64,000 nt of DNA from positions 1,302,001 through 1,366,000 of the forward strand of contig NZ_SNWM01000001.1 of assembly GCF_004362245.1 (NCBI RefSeq), given 5' to 3'. The DNA comes from Pedobacter duraquae (GTDB lineage Bacteria > Bacteroidota > Bacteroidia > Sphingobacteriales > Sphingobacteriaceae). Positions within the stretch are counted from its first letter, which is position 1; each line of letters opens with the position of its first letter. A program made the position numbers and the translations under genes. Shown here one piece after another: positions 43,885 to 52,139 of the stretch. The notes under the pieces were generated by a model. That model saw nothing but the letters and a program-made list of their open reading frames with translations. It had not been told where the DNA came from and searched no databases.

Positions 43885-46023
43885 CTAAAACTTATAACCA
43901 ATTGAAAGTCTAAATTCTCTGGGTGGATAAGGTACGTAAGCATACAAACCTACCGGCCTTGTCCAGGCGCTACCATAGTTGAACCTGTTCAGGACATTGT
44001 TAACCAACAGATTTATCGAAACTTTTTCATTAGACCAACCTAAACCCGCATCTACCCTGAATATTGGCGCAACATCAATATTTCCATCTTGAGGATAACG
44101 TCCGGCCCTTCCCATTTGTAACTGGTAACCTGCAGAAGTGGTTAAACCCTTAACTGCTCTTAAAGGCAACTTATAGTTGAGCCAGGTATTCTGAATGTGT
44201 TTTACCCGATAGGGCGACGACAGACCAATAAGACTCTTATTGGCGTCGTCCGAGATATAGGAATCTGTGTACGCGTAATTAATCACCACGTTTAAGTCTT
44301 TAACCAGCTCACCTTTCAGATCGAATTCAATACCTCTAGATTTAGTCTGCCCAATCTGCGACTGCAAATTTGTTAGTGGATCGCTTACAATAATGTTATC
44401 TCTGGTAATGTAGTATACCGAAATTGCGGTGTTCCATTTCCCCTCTCCCCAATCTTTTTTAAAACCGGCCTCTACATTTTTCCCTTTTAACGGTTCAAAC
44501 ACGCCACCACTGGCGCTTATCCCACTCTGTGGCGTATATGTTTGATCCAAAAGTGCATATGCGGTAAAATCCGGCAGCAACGAGTAGCTCAAGCCGATTC
44601 TGGGTGTAACAACAAGATCAGATACCGCGGAGTTGGTGGGTATACTAACGCTACTTCTAGCCGAAGTTAACCTGGCTGCAATTGTGAGCCTGAATTTATT
44701 CTGCAGAAAGCCAAGCTCGTCCTGCAGATAACCGGCATAGTACGCAATAGCTGATTTGTTGGTGGCAATATCCGATAGTGCACCTTGTTTTTCATTAGGA
44801 TCGAAGCTGATACCATATACCGGATTATTCACATCCAGGGGATACAAAGTTTGATTTGCTTTTTTGTCATTATAGCCGGAATAGGCTAATAAATGTTTAT
44901 GGTTGATATCGAAACCTGCTAAGAGCTGATGACTAACATTTCCAGTTTGGAAACTGCCGTTTAAAAACATTTGCAGTGCATACACATCTGTTTTAAATCG
45001 TTCGTACGTCACCCTTCGCGGTATAAAATTTGGTTTTGTCTTATCGTAAGCAGAGACAAAAAAGTAATTCCCATCGAGATTATCCTGAGCAAATGTACCC
45101 TTAATATTGAGTTGCCAATGCCTACTAAAACTGTTGTGATACGTTAAGAACGCATTGTTTTCATGGGCATTAACGGGCTTCTTATTTGGATCAGCAATAC
45201 TGAAATCTATGGGTTGTGCCGCAAAACCATTTGGTGTAAAAACTGTAAGCAGATACTGTTCAAATTGCTGTCTTTGATAAATGTACTCCCCAGAAATAAA
45301 GGAATGACTGTTGATATTATATTTCAATACAGGATCGATTAATATCTTATCATTAAATGCAAATTTCTGGAAAGACTTAGCTTTCTGTCCAATTACATTT
45401 AAACGATATTGCCATTTATTGGCAGAATCCAAACGTCCGTCCAGATCAGCACTTAATCTGTATAGGTTAAAACTCCCCGTAGTAAAATTGACATTATTAG
45501 AAGTCATGCCACTGGGCTGTTTAGTCACAACATTAAAAGAACCTGCCGGGTCGCCAACCGAATTCACGAAACCCGCCGGGCCTTTGATAAACTCGACCCT
45601 GTCCATAATCCCAACGTCTTCCGGTGTAGGCCCATAATAAATCATAGACAGGTCTACACCGTTGCGCAACGTATTTATCGCCGCACCACGCATGAAGATA
45701 AACGGGCCATAAAAGTCGGCAGTATTATTCCGAATAGCGCCACTTACATTTCGAGTTACACTCTCATTAATATTGATCGCCTGTTGATCGGTAAGAATGC
45801 TTTGGTCTACCGCCTGGATATTTTGAGGAAGTTCCAGCATCGGAGTTACAAGTTTCAGGCTATTTGACGAACGGTCGATTTTGTAGCGTTTATAATATTT
45901 AGAAGTTACATTAACTTCTTTAAGTTCGTGCACCGTAGAGTCCTTTTTTGCAGGCACCACAGTTTGCGCACATACGCCTGTAGTTACTGCTAACGCAGCA
46001 ACCAGGCCTAAGAATTTATTCAT
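43885..46023 (-). CDS. TonB-dependent siderophore-type receptor
   Basis: 712 aa. A signal peptide (MNKFLGLVAALAVTTGVCAQ), a short TonB-box-like region, the plug domain (about 55-165, with QNIQAVDQSILTDQ and GVDLSMIYYGPTP), then a 22-strand barrel ending in the aromatic LSIGYKF. It has no N-terminal signalling or carboxypeptidase domain. FpvA/FhuE-type receptors import ferric siderophores; a copper complex is possible given the neighbours, and the ligand is inferred. It lies between the small three-cysteine gene and the PepSY gene in one transcript. Confidence 0.92.
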   Translation of the reverse strand: MNKFLGLVAALAVTTGVCAQTVVPAKKDSTVHELKEVNVTSKYYKRYKIDRSSNSLKLVTPMLELPQNIQAVDQSILTDQQAININESVTRNVSGAIRNNTADFYGPFIFMRGAAINTLRNGVDLSMIYYGPTPEDVGIMDRVEFIKGPAGFVNSVGDPAGSFNVVTKQPSGMTSNNVNFTTGSFNLYRLSADLDGRLDSANKWQYRLNVIGQKAKSFQKFAFNDKILIDPVLKYNINSHSFISGEYIYQRQQFEQYLLTVFTPNGFAAQPIDFSIADPNKKPVNAHENNAFLTYHNSFSRHWQLNIKGTFAQDNLDGNYFFVSAYDKTKPNFIPRRVTYERFKTDVYALQMFLNGSFQTGNVSHQLLAGFDINHKHLLAYSGYNDKKANQTLYPLDVNNPVYGISFDPNEKQGALSDIATNKSAIAYYAGYLQDELGFLQNKFRLTIAARLTSARSSVSIPTNSAVSDLVVTPRIGLSYSLLPDFTAYALLDQTYTPQSGISASGGVFEPLKGKNVEAGFKKDWGEGKWNTAISVYYITRDNIIVSDPLTNLQSQIGQTKSRGIEFDLKGELVKDLNVVINYAYTDSYISDDANKSLIGLSSPYRVKHIQNTWLNYKLPLRAVKGLTTSAGYQLQMGRAGRYPQDGNIDVAPIFRVDAGLGWSNEKVSINLLVNNVLNRFNYGSAWTRPVGLYAYVPYPPREFRLSIGYKF

Positions 46024-46068
46024 CAGGATATTTTTAAACTAATTTGTACTCAGAAAATTAACGGAAAA

Positions 46069-46452
46069 CTAAACCATCAACTTCGGTGGTCTGAATACAG
46101 TCGTCATATACTGACTGCAGTAAGTGTATTGATAGGGAGGAAAATGTGCAACTACTGACGCAGTTACTGGAGCATTGAGGTTTATCATGTAAGCACGTTG
46201 TAGAAAAGACGTTTCCATTCTGTTCAGGTTATCCCGCGCAGCTTGTTTTTTCTCCTTTTCGTTTACCTGCTTTAACTTAGACATCAAATAGCAACGTCCA
46301 TTACAATGCATCTCAGGCCTGTTTCTATTCACACATAGATTTTTGGCGATGTAATCCTGATTAAGCTGAAAACCGGCATATACAGCAACCTGTGAAAAGC
46401 CGGAGCCAATCAAAGCTATTAGTAAACATACCGCAACAACCCTTTTTTGCAT
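46069..46452 (-). CDS. Small secreted three-cysteine protein, paralogue B
   Basis: 127 aa from ATG 46452. Cys40, Cys50 and Cys54 fall at exactly the same positions as in the protein at 41167, with shared VYAGF-x-NQ-x-YIA-x-NLCVN, RP-x-MHCNGRCYL and EKEKKQ, and the same C-terminal PPxxV. The signal VVAVCLLIALIGSGFS precedes it. It is the first gene of the TonB-receptor/PepSY operon, 45 bases upstream of the receptor. TTG at 46461 could start three residues earlier, but the alignment supports 46452. The family has no name known to me; a role in copper or iron handling is inferred. Confidence 0.8.
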   Translation of the reverse strand: MQKRVVAVCLLIALIGSGFSQVAVYAGFQLNQDYIAKNLCVNRNRPEMHCNGRCYLMSKLKQVNEKEKKQAARDNLNRMETSFLQRAYMINLNAPVTASVVAHFPPYQYTYCSQYMTTVFRPPKLMV

Positions 46453-46458
46453 GTTCGG

Positions 46459-46489
46459 CAAAAGTACATATTAGCACGACAGGAACAAA
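46459..46489 (-). promoter_or_regulatory. Promoter of the minus-strand metal operon
   Basis: On the minus strand, TTTG (46489-46486), exactly 19 bases, then TACTTTTG (46466-46459) match the Bacteroidota consensus. Only 6 bases lie between the -7 box and ATG 46452, predicting leaderless mRNA. Confidence 0.65.
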
Positions 46490-46492
46490 GAT

Positions 46493-46507
46493 GATAATCA
46501 AATTGTC
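46493..46507. promoter_or_regulatory. Weak Fur-like inverted repeat
   Basis: GATAAT-CAA-ATTGTC is a 6-3-6 imperfect inverted repeat just upstream of the -33 of the receptor operon. It resembles part of a Fur box but has non-canonical spacing. Low confidence. Confidence 0.25.
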
Positions 46508-46664
46508 ACTGACACTGCTTCCCTAGAATTCTTACCGCCTGTTCTTTTTTAATTTGTGATGAAAAGGAACAATTTTAATTTCGTAACGTTTTCCGTAAAT
46601 TCGAAGAGAGTAATCGATTCGTATCTCTGCATAGCAAATAGTTCATTTTTCAAAATTTCCATTT

Positions 46665-46832
46665 ATGCCAGTATCAACCAAAAAAACTTCACCGGGCATC
46701 AGTTACGGGAAGAATAACATCGATCCGGAACCTAAGCCACAGGAAGAACAAAAATTAACCGAAAAAACAATGCCTGCAACTGAGTTTCTTAACCTGTTCG
46801 GAAAAAACAAATTGCCCGAAAAAAAATCCTGA
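46665..46832 (+). CDS. Small hydrophilic protein (55 aa)
   Basis: The ATG at 46665 opens a frame of 55 residues: MPVSTKKTSPGISYGKNNID at the start, a Lys/Glu/Pro middle, and LNLFGKNKLPEKKS at the end. It looks disordered, with a short amphipathic helix (ATEFLNLFG). It sits 41 bases before the MG2 protein gene. The rest of the 46,500-46,870 stretch holds only this frame and AT-rich sequence. Function unknown. Confidence 0.5.
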   Translation: MPVSTKKTSPGISYGKNNIDPEPKPQEEQKLTEKTMPATEFLNLFGKNKLPEKKS

Positions 46833-46873
46833 AATTTATTAAATTGCAGGAGATCAAATGTTAACCCTCTTGT

Positions 46874-49672
46874 ATGTTTATTAATTTCGCCTTCAAGCTA
46901 ACCATTGCCTCCCTATTTTTAATTTCTTTAACGGTGATATCTTTTGCACAAAGCACACAAAAAGAAGTGATCACTAAGATCATTAAGAGCGCAAACGATT
47001 ATAACAGCAAACTGGCCGTTGAAAAACTTTACCTGCAAACTGACAAGGACAATTATATCGCTGGTGATACCATTTGGTTTAAAAGCTATTTATTTGACGC
47101 AGTTACCTTAACAGGGGCAGAAAAAAGTGGACTAATGTATGTTGAAATTACGAATGATAGTAACAGATTGATTCAACGGAGTATGATTCCTGTCTATCAG
47201 GGTTTGACTTTTGGCAGCATTGCCATCAATCCCGAGGAGATGCCGCAGGGAAGCTATACACTTACTGCGTATACCAGCTGGATGCTCAATTTTGGCGACG
47301 ACGCTGTTTTCAGGAAACAGATTTATGTTTCCGACGTCACTCAAGACGACTGGCTGATTGATTATACCAGTAGACTTACAAAAATTTCAAATCAAAATAA
47401 TGTGTCGATGGGGCTTAGGATCAGACAGTATGATCTGATGCCGGTTGGCCTCCGCCAGATTCAGCTTAAGGTGTCGGATGATAGGCGGACAATACTAACA
47501 GATAAAATGGACACCAGCGTGGAAGGCCTCTTGAAGACAGAATTTAACCTACCTGAAAAAACAAACACTAAGACGCTATCTATCAGCCTACAAGATCAAA
47601 GAAAGGGTTTTGGGAACAGAAAACTCATATTACCTTTGTACCTGAACAGAGCAGAAAATACAGACCTTCAATTTCTGCCAGAAGGCGGATCTTTCATTGC
47701 TTCGCTGCCCAATAAAGTTGCATTTAAAGCATTGACTGAGGATGGATTAGGTGTAGATGTCTCAGGAAAAATATATGATAGCGCGAAAAAAGAGGTTGCC
47801 AGTTTCAGCAGTACACATCAGGGTATGGGCAGTTTTGAACTGATCCCGGGAGCCACTGAAAATTATACGGCACAACTTAACTTTCCGGATGGATCATTCA
47901 AAACATATCCGTTGCCCCTTGCCTCAACTTCAGGAATAACGATCAGTGTCAATAACGACGCAAAGCGCGACTCCATTCAAATTGTACTTCATGCAAGTCC
48001 TGACGTTCTTGCTGCAGGAAAACCTCTTTACTTGATGGCGCAGTCTAGGGGTATGGTTTGTTATGGTGCTTCATTTTTATTTCGGAATCAATCCGTAACA
48101 ATCTTGGTTAGCAAAAAAACTTTTCCCACTGGTCTCGTCCGTTTTTCAGTACTCTCGCCAGATCAGAAATCAGTGAATGAACGTGTAGTCTATATTGACC
48201 ATCAGGACCAACTTCGTATTGAACTTGCTGCAGAAAAACTCAGACATGAACAACGAGATAGTATTACACTCAATGTTAAGGTGACTGATAAATATGGATC
48301 TCCGGTCCAGGGAAGTTTTTCATTGGCAGTAACAGACGATGGACAGGTCAAGACAGACAGCATAAAAGCCAATAACCTCATCAGTCAGATTTTGTTGAAT
48401 GCTGACCTAAAGGGACACATTGAAAATCCAGGATATTATTCAGCAGCGATCACTGATTCAAAAAAATGGCAGGATCTTGATCTTTTGCTACTCACCCAGG
48501 GCTGGATTGGTTATAGATGGACAGAGCTATCCACTGCAAAAACAATGAAATTTCCAGCTGAGTCTGGATTTGAGATCAGGGGCAAATACACGAATCTTTT
48601 TAATAAACCTGTTGTAAATGCTAAAATAACCTTACTGGGTAATAGACCTGCGGTACTTGCAGACACCACGACAAATGCGCAGGGCATTTTTGTATTTACT
48701 GGTTTAGTACCTGCAGATTCCGCTTCCTATTTTATCGAGGGGTTAAATCAAAAAGGTAAAAAGGGAACGGGTGGAATAGAAATACAAGAACTCATCCCCC
48801 CTGTATTCCAGAACAATCAACGTATGTTACTGCCCTGGTATGTTAATACAGATACAACCGGACTGCTGTTTATACGCCAGCGACAGGAGCTAAAAGCCAC
48901 TATGGAGAAGCTGACCGGAAAGAATATGTTAAGAGAGGTGAAGATTACGGGGAAGAAGGTGGTAAAAAACTCTAAGAATCTGAATGGAGCCGGTGGGGCA
49001 GATATAACAGTAGATGAAGAAGCCCTGCAGAAAGCCAAAAAAACATCTCTTGAAGATTTGCTCACAAAAAATATTCCTGGCTTTGGTCTTCGCTTTAAAC
49101 GGGGAAGTTACTTTTACGGAATAAATTCATCTCCAATCCACATCATTATGGACGGCATGGAAACAGAACGCTTTAAACCGGAATCTGAAAGTCTTAAAGA
49201 TTACCATCAAACCATGTTAAGAAGCATCGATGCAGAAGACATCAAGGGAATCGAGGTGATGAAGACTGGAAAAAATCAATTGCGCTATATTTCCGAATTC
49301 CTGCCTCCTATGACCGAAGAGCCATTCAATCATATTTTTATAGAAATCACAACGCGCGGAGGACATGGACCTTTCTTTAAAAAGCCTGTCGGCATAGCAC
49401 TGGTAAGGCCGTTACCCATGATTCAGATCAGGTCTTTTTATGCCCCCAAATACCCTGTAAAAAGCAAAGCTGACATGACGGATATCAGATCGACCGTGTT
49501 TTGGGCACCGCATGTTGTTACCAACGAGGCTGGAACAGCAAAGATCACTTTTTTTGCTGGGGATAACCCCGGATCTTATAGTCTGATCATGGAAGGGACT
49601 GATATGACTGGGAACATGGGCGTTCAACGAAGAAAGATAACGATTGAAAAACAACAGTTATCGGCATTTTAA
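46874..49672 (+). CDS. Secreted MG2/TonB-plug domain protein without barrel
   Basis: 932 aa. A signal peptide (about 1-25) is followed by an MG2 alpha-macroglobulin-type domain (about 42-155: KLYLQTDKDNYIAGDTIWFK), beta-sandwich repeats (to about 545), a carboxypeptidase-regulatory-like domain (about 560-640) and a TonB plug domain (about 715-815, with IHIIMDGME and SIDAEDIKGIEVMKTG). The C-terminal 110 residues continue as a beta-rich domain with no 22-strand barrel. Such proteins are Bacteroidota-specific, probably at the outer membrane; their function is unknown. The start might instead be the GTG/ATG pair a few codons away; 46874 gives the best signal peptide. Confidence 0.82.
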   Translation: MFINFAFKLTIASLFLISLTVISFAQSTQKEVITKIIKSANDYNSKLAVEKLYLQTDKDNYIAGDTIWFKSYLFDAVTLTGAEKSGLMYVEITNDSNRLIQRSMIPVYQGLTFGSIAINPEEMPQGSYTLTAYTSWMLNFGDDAVFRKQIYVSDVTQDDWLIDYTSRLTKISNQNNVSMGLRIRQYDLMPVGLRQIQLKVSDDRRTILTDKMDTSVEGLLKTEFNLPEKTNTKTLSISLQDQRKGFGNRKLILPLYLNRAENTDLQFLPEGGSFIASLPNKVAFKALTEDGLGVDVSGKIYDSAKKEVASFSSTHQGMGSFELIPGATENYTAQLNFPDGSFKTYPLPLASTSGITISVNNDAKRDSIQIVLHASPDVLAAGKPLYLMAQSRGMVCYGASFLFRNQSVTILVSKKTFPTGLVRFSVLSPDQKSVNERVVYIDHQDQLRIELAAEKLRHEQRDSITLNVKVTDKYGSPVQGSFSLAVTDDGQVKTDSIKANNLISQILLNADLKGHIENPGYYSAAITDSKKWQDLDLLLLTQGWIGYRWTELSTAKTMKFPAESGFEIRGKYTNLFNKPVVNAKITLLGNRPAVLADTTTNAQGIFVFTGLVPADSASYFIEGLNQKGKKGTGGIEIQELIPPVFQNNQRMLLPWYVNTDTTGLLFIRQRQELKATMEKLTGKNMLREVKITGKKVVKNSKNLNGAGGADITVDEEALQKAKKTSLEDLLTKNIPGFGLRFKRGSYFYGINSSPIHIIMDGMETERFKPESESLKDYHQTMLRSIDAEDIKGIEVMKTGKNQLRYISEFLPPMTEEPFNHIFIEITTRGGHGPFFKKPVGIALVRPLPMIQIRSFYAPKYPVKSKADMTDIRSTVFWAPHVVTNEAGTAKITFFAGDNPGSYSLIMEGTDMTGNMGVQRRKITIEKQQLSAF

Positions 49673-49679
49673 ACCAAAA

Positions 49680-49707
49680 AAAAAAGCATCCCTTTTGGGG
49701 ATGCTTT
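49680..49707. terminator. Bidirectional terminator
   Basis: GCATCCC (49686-49692) pairs with GGGATGC (49698-49704), flanked by a long A-run and TTTC. It lies between the converging MG2 and cold-shock genes. Confidence 0.85.
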
Positions 49708-49730
49708 CATTAATCTATAGAAGGAGTTGA

Positions 49731-49922
49731 TTAACCGATCTTAACATTAATTGCGTTTAAGCCTTTTTTACCTTGCTCAACGTCATAGGTTACTGTATCA
49801 TTCTCACGAATGTTATCTAATAAACCTGAAGAGTGTACAAAGATTTCAGCGTCACCATTAGCTGGTACGATAAATCCAAAACCTTTTGTCTCATTGAAAA
49901 ATTTTACTGTTCCTTGTTGCAT
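49731..49922 (-). CDS. Cold-shock domain protein (CspA family)
   Basis: 63 aa from ATG 49922. RNP1 reads KGFGFI and RNP2 reads EIFVHSS; the start MQQGTVKFFNETKGFG is canonical. It is an RNA chaperone that binds single-stranded RNA and DNA. A start eight residues upstream (49946) would give MDIIKYNI before the canonical one and is rejected. It is a single gene, separate from the T6SS behind it. Confidence 0.95.
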   Translation of the reverse strand: MQQGTVKFFNETKGFGFIVPANGDAEIFVHSSGLLDNIRENDTVTYDVEQGKKGLNAINVKIG

Positions 49923-49943
49923 TATATTGTATTTAATTATATC

Positions 49944-49951
49944 CAAAGGTA
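49944..49951 (-). promoter_or_regulatory. -7 promoter box of the cold-shock gene
   Basis: On the minus strand TACCTTTG fits TANNTTTG. It leaves a short 5' leader of about 15-20 bases, shorter than that of E. coli cspA. Confidence 0.45.
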
Positions 49952-49993
49952 ATTATAATTTATTGATTTTCAGCATTTATAAAATAATGTAAA

Positions 49994-51133
49994 CTAATCG
50001 AGTAAAGTCCATGTTTTTCTGGCCTGAACTTGCTGTACTACCTGTTGCTCTGCAACAACTATATTTTCTTTGCGCTGGCCAATGTACTCCAGTGTACTTA
50101 ATTTATTCCAAAGGGCAACCAAAACATTCAGGAATTCGCCTACCATCAGCATAGACTGCTGAATTTGTTTATGGTCATAAACCAGCTCAATTGTTCGTGA
50201 AAGTAGCTCCTCAAAATTACCCGGCGTTACGTCCTTCCATTCATAGAAATACTTCAGCAATTCTTCCCGTTCGCGCGGCTCCACAAGCTTGATCGCCGTA
50301 AAGAAAGTATGCGCCAGACTTGAGAAGTATCCAATCAGCTTAACAGGTGGTTCACGATGTGCCACATTTCTATACTCATAGAAAATAAGCGCGATAAAGT
50401 CAACCATTTTCGCAGAGATCAACCTGATGTTCTTGCCCAACTGGCTAACATTATCCTTCCCGCTGGTCTTATCTATGATTTTAAAGCTCGCCTGCTGCAG
50501 GTCGTTAAGCAGCACGCTAAAGTTCTCATAATAACGAATTAATGCAGGGTGACTGGTTACGGTAGAGCTTGGAGCGATATAACTTTTATTAACAGATAAT
50601 CGGCCGTTTTCGTAAAAAACCTGACCAATGGTAATGAAATAACTGTCTGTAAGATGGCGTCCGAGCTCAGTCTCAGGTAATACCTCTATTGAATAAGCCT
50701 TACCTAATTCAGGGTAACGCAGTGGACTCTCATCGGGATCTGGTGCGCCGGCAGGTACACTGGTAAACGGATTTACAACGAGTAAAACAGCATAATTTCT
50801 TGGCTCAGACTGGCCAAAATAATGATTATAAACTAACATCTCTGCAGTGTCACCTTGCGTGATATCAATATGGCACCCTTCGGGTGTAACGGCATTGCAG
50901 TACCTCACTCTCACTTCCAGATGGTTTGTTGCTTTCTCAATAATCTCAATATCATGAGAACTGTTATAACCAGAAAAAGGTGGTAGCAAGCCGTAATTGT
51001 TGGCATTGATACCTAGCGACACCGCATCCCGAACAAAATCTTGTACGTAAAGGTCGCTTTTAGTGAAATGATCGCTGGAGAGCTTCATTCCATTAATCCA
51101 GTTAATTGGTTTATATCTTAATGGCTTTATCAT
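49994..51133 (-). CDS. tssK: T6SS baseplate protein TssK
   Basis: 379 aa. The start MIKPLRYKPINWINGMKLSSDHF carries the TssK W-x-x-GM-x-L-x-x-x-HF pattern, and the C-terminal half is helical (HREPPVKLIGYFSSLAH). TssK is the trimeric adaptor linking the baseplate wedge to the membrane complex. It is shorter than proteobacterial TssK (about 440 aa), as is usual in subtype iii. tssN lies 21 bases upstream on the same strand, so they form one transcript. Confidence 0.88.
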   Translation of the reverse strand: MIKPLRYKPINWINGMKLSSDHFTKSDLYVQDFVRDAVSLGINANNYGLLPPFSGYNSSHDIEIIEKATNHLEVRVRYCNAVTPEGCHIDITQGDTAEMLVYNHYFGQSEPRNYAVLLVVNPFTSVPAGAPDPDESPLRYPELGKAYSIEVLPETELGRHLTDSYFITIGQVFYENGRLSVNKSYIAPSSTVTSHPALIRYYENFSVLLNDLQQASFKIIDKTSGKDNVSQLGKNIRLISAKMVDFIALIFYEYRNVAHREPPVKLIGYFSSLAHTFFTAIKLVEPREREELLKYFYEWKDVTPGNFEELLSRTIELVYDHKQIQQSMLMVGEFLNVLVALWNKLSTLEYIGQRKENIVVAEQQVVQQVQARKTWTLLD

Positions 51134-51154
51134 AACATTAGGGGTTGGAAATGA

Positions 51155-52048
51155 TTAAATAAAGATGGCGGCCTCGCCAGTTTCCTGTGGTTTATTCACG
51201 TTCTCAGAAACCCGCTTCGCATAGATGGTCATTTTTTCTGTGATGCCATTTGCCTTGATATCCAGATCCGGATCTATAAAAATATTGCGTTTAAAGAAGG
51301 AAGTCTTAATGAAAAATATCCAGCTATAACTCTCCTGGCCATCTGTTCGGAATTCGACAGGGCTTTTTGCAAACTTTAAGTTATAATCGTCAATAAATTT
51401 ATGAAACCAGATACCAAAATTCATCAGTTCCGGTGCCTTAACCTTTACTTTCAATGGCTCAGCATCTGTACTTTTTTTATAAAGTTCAAGCTCCAGAACG
51501 AGTAGATTATCGAAATCTACGTGATCCATATTAATATCTAAAGGCGTAGGAGGATATTTCCAGATTTTATAGATTTCTGACGGTATTCCGAGTAGTGCAA
51601 CATAGGCCCACCAGAAAAACAAGGGAATAAAAAAAGTTGCAATTGAGCCCGCACCCCACCAGCCAAAATCTACATTACTAAGCCAGTTGAAAGCCAGTTG
51701 ATACAGATAAACGGACAGTATGGCCGCAATAAAGCTCGAAATAAAAATAAATCCCTTGCGCTCTATAAGTGGCTGTGGATGATATTTGGTAAGTAAAAAA
51801 ACGAACAAACAGCCTATAAGGAGGTAATAGATCTGGCAAATGATGTATCCCCAGGGCATAAAATTGAAATCCAGGAAACCCAGGAAACCCGGCAGTGCTA
51901 AAATAATTCCTAAAAGGAGAACACTTACGATCAATTTTTTGTTGTTGAGGAATTGGTTACGCTTATTACTGATTGTCAGCACCGCTGTAGAAACCAGAAC
52001 AATCAGCGGAAATAACAGGTAACGGATAAAAAAAGATTGAACGTCCAT
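51155..52048 (-). CDS. tssN: T6SS(iii) membrane protein TssN
   Basis: 297 aa with about five hydrophobic helices in the first 165 residues (FFIRYLLFPLIVLVSTAVL and after), then a soluble cytoplasmic part (WKYPPTPLDINMDH to the end). TssN is specific to Bacteroidota subtype iii and is thought to be part of the membrane complex that stands in for TssL/TssM. It is the first gene of the tssN-tssK transcript and is divergent from tssG (91 bases). Confidence 0.85.
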   Translation of the reverse strand: MDVQSFFIRYLLFPLIVLVSTAVLTISNKRNQFLNNKKLIVSVLLLGIILALPGFLGFLDFNFMPWGYIICQIYYLLIGCLFVFLLTKYHPQPLIERKGFIFISSFIAAILSVYLYQLAFNWLSNVDFGWWGAGSIATFFIPLFFWWAYVALLGIPSEIYKIWKYPPTPLDINMDHVDFDNLLVLELELYKKSTDAEPLKVKVKAPELMNFGIWFHKFIDDYNLKFAKSPVEFRTDGQESYSWIFFIKTSFFKRNIFIDPDLDIKANGITEKMTIYAKRVSENVNKPQETGEAAIFI

Positions 52049-52073
52049 TGAGGGTATAAGTAAATGTTTATTG

Positions 52074-52081
52074 CAAATATA
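52074..52081 (-). promoter_or_regulatory. -7 promoter box of tssN-tssK
   Basis: On the minus strand TATATTTG fits TANNTTTG; the predicted leader is about 20 bases. The -33 TTTG is not at the expected spacing. Confidence 0.4.
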
Positions 52082-52139
52082 TAATCTTTATCACATGACA
52101 TTTGGAATTGAAATAACGAATAAACACGCGTAAAGTTTG

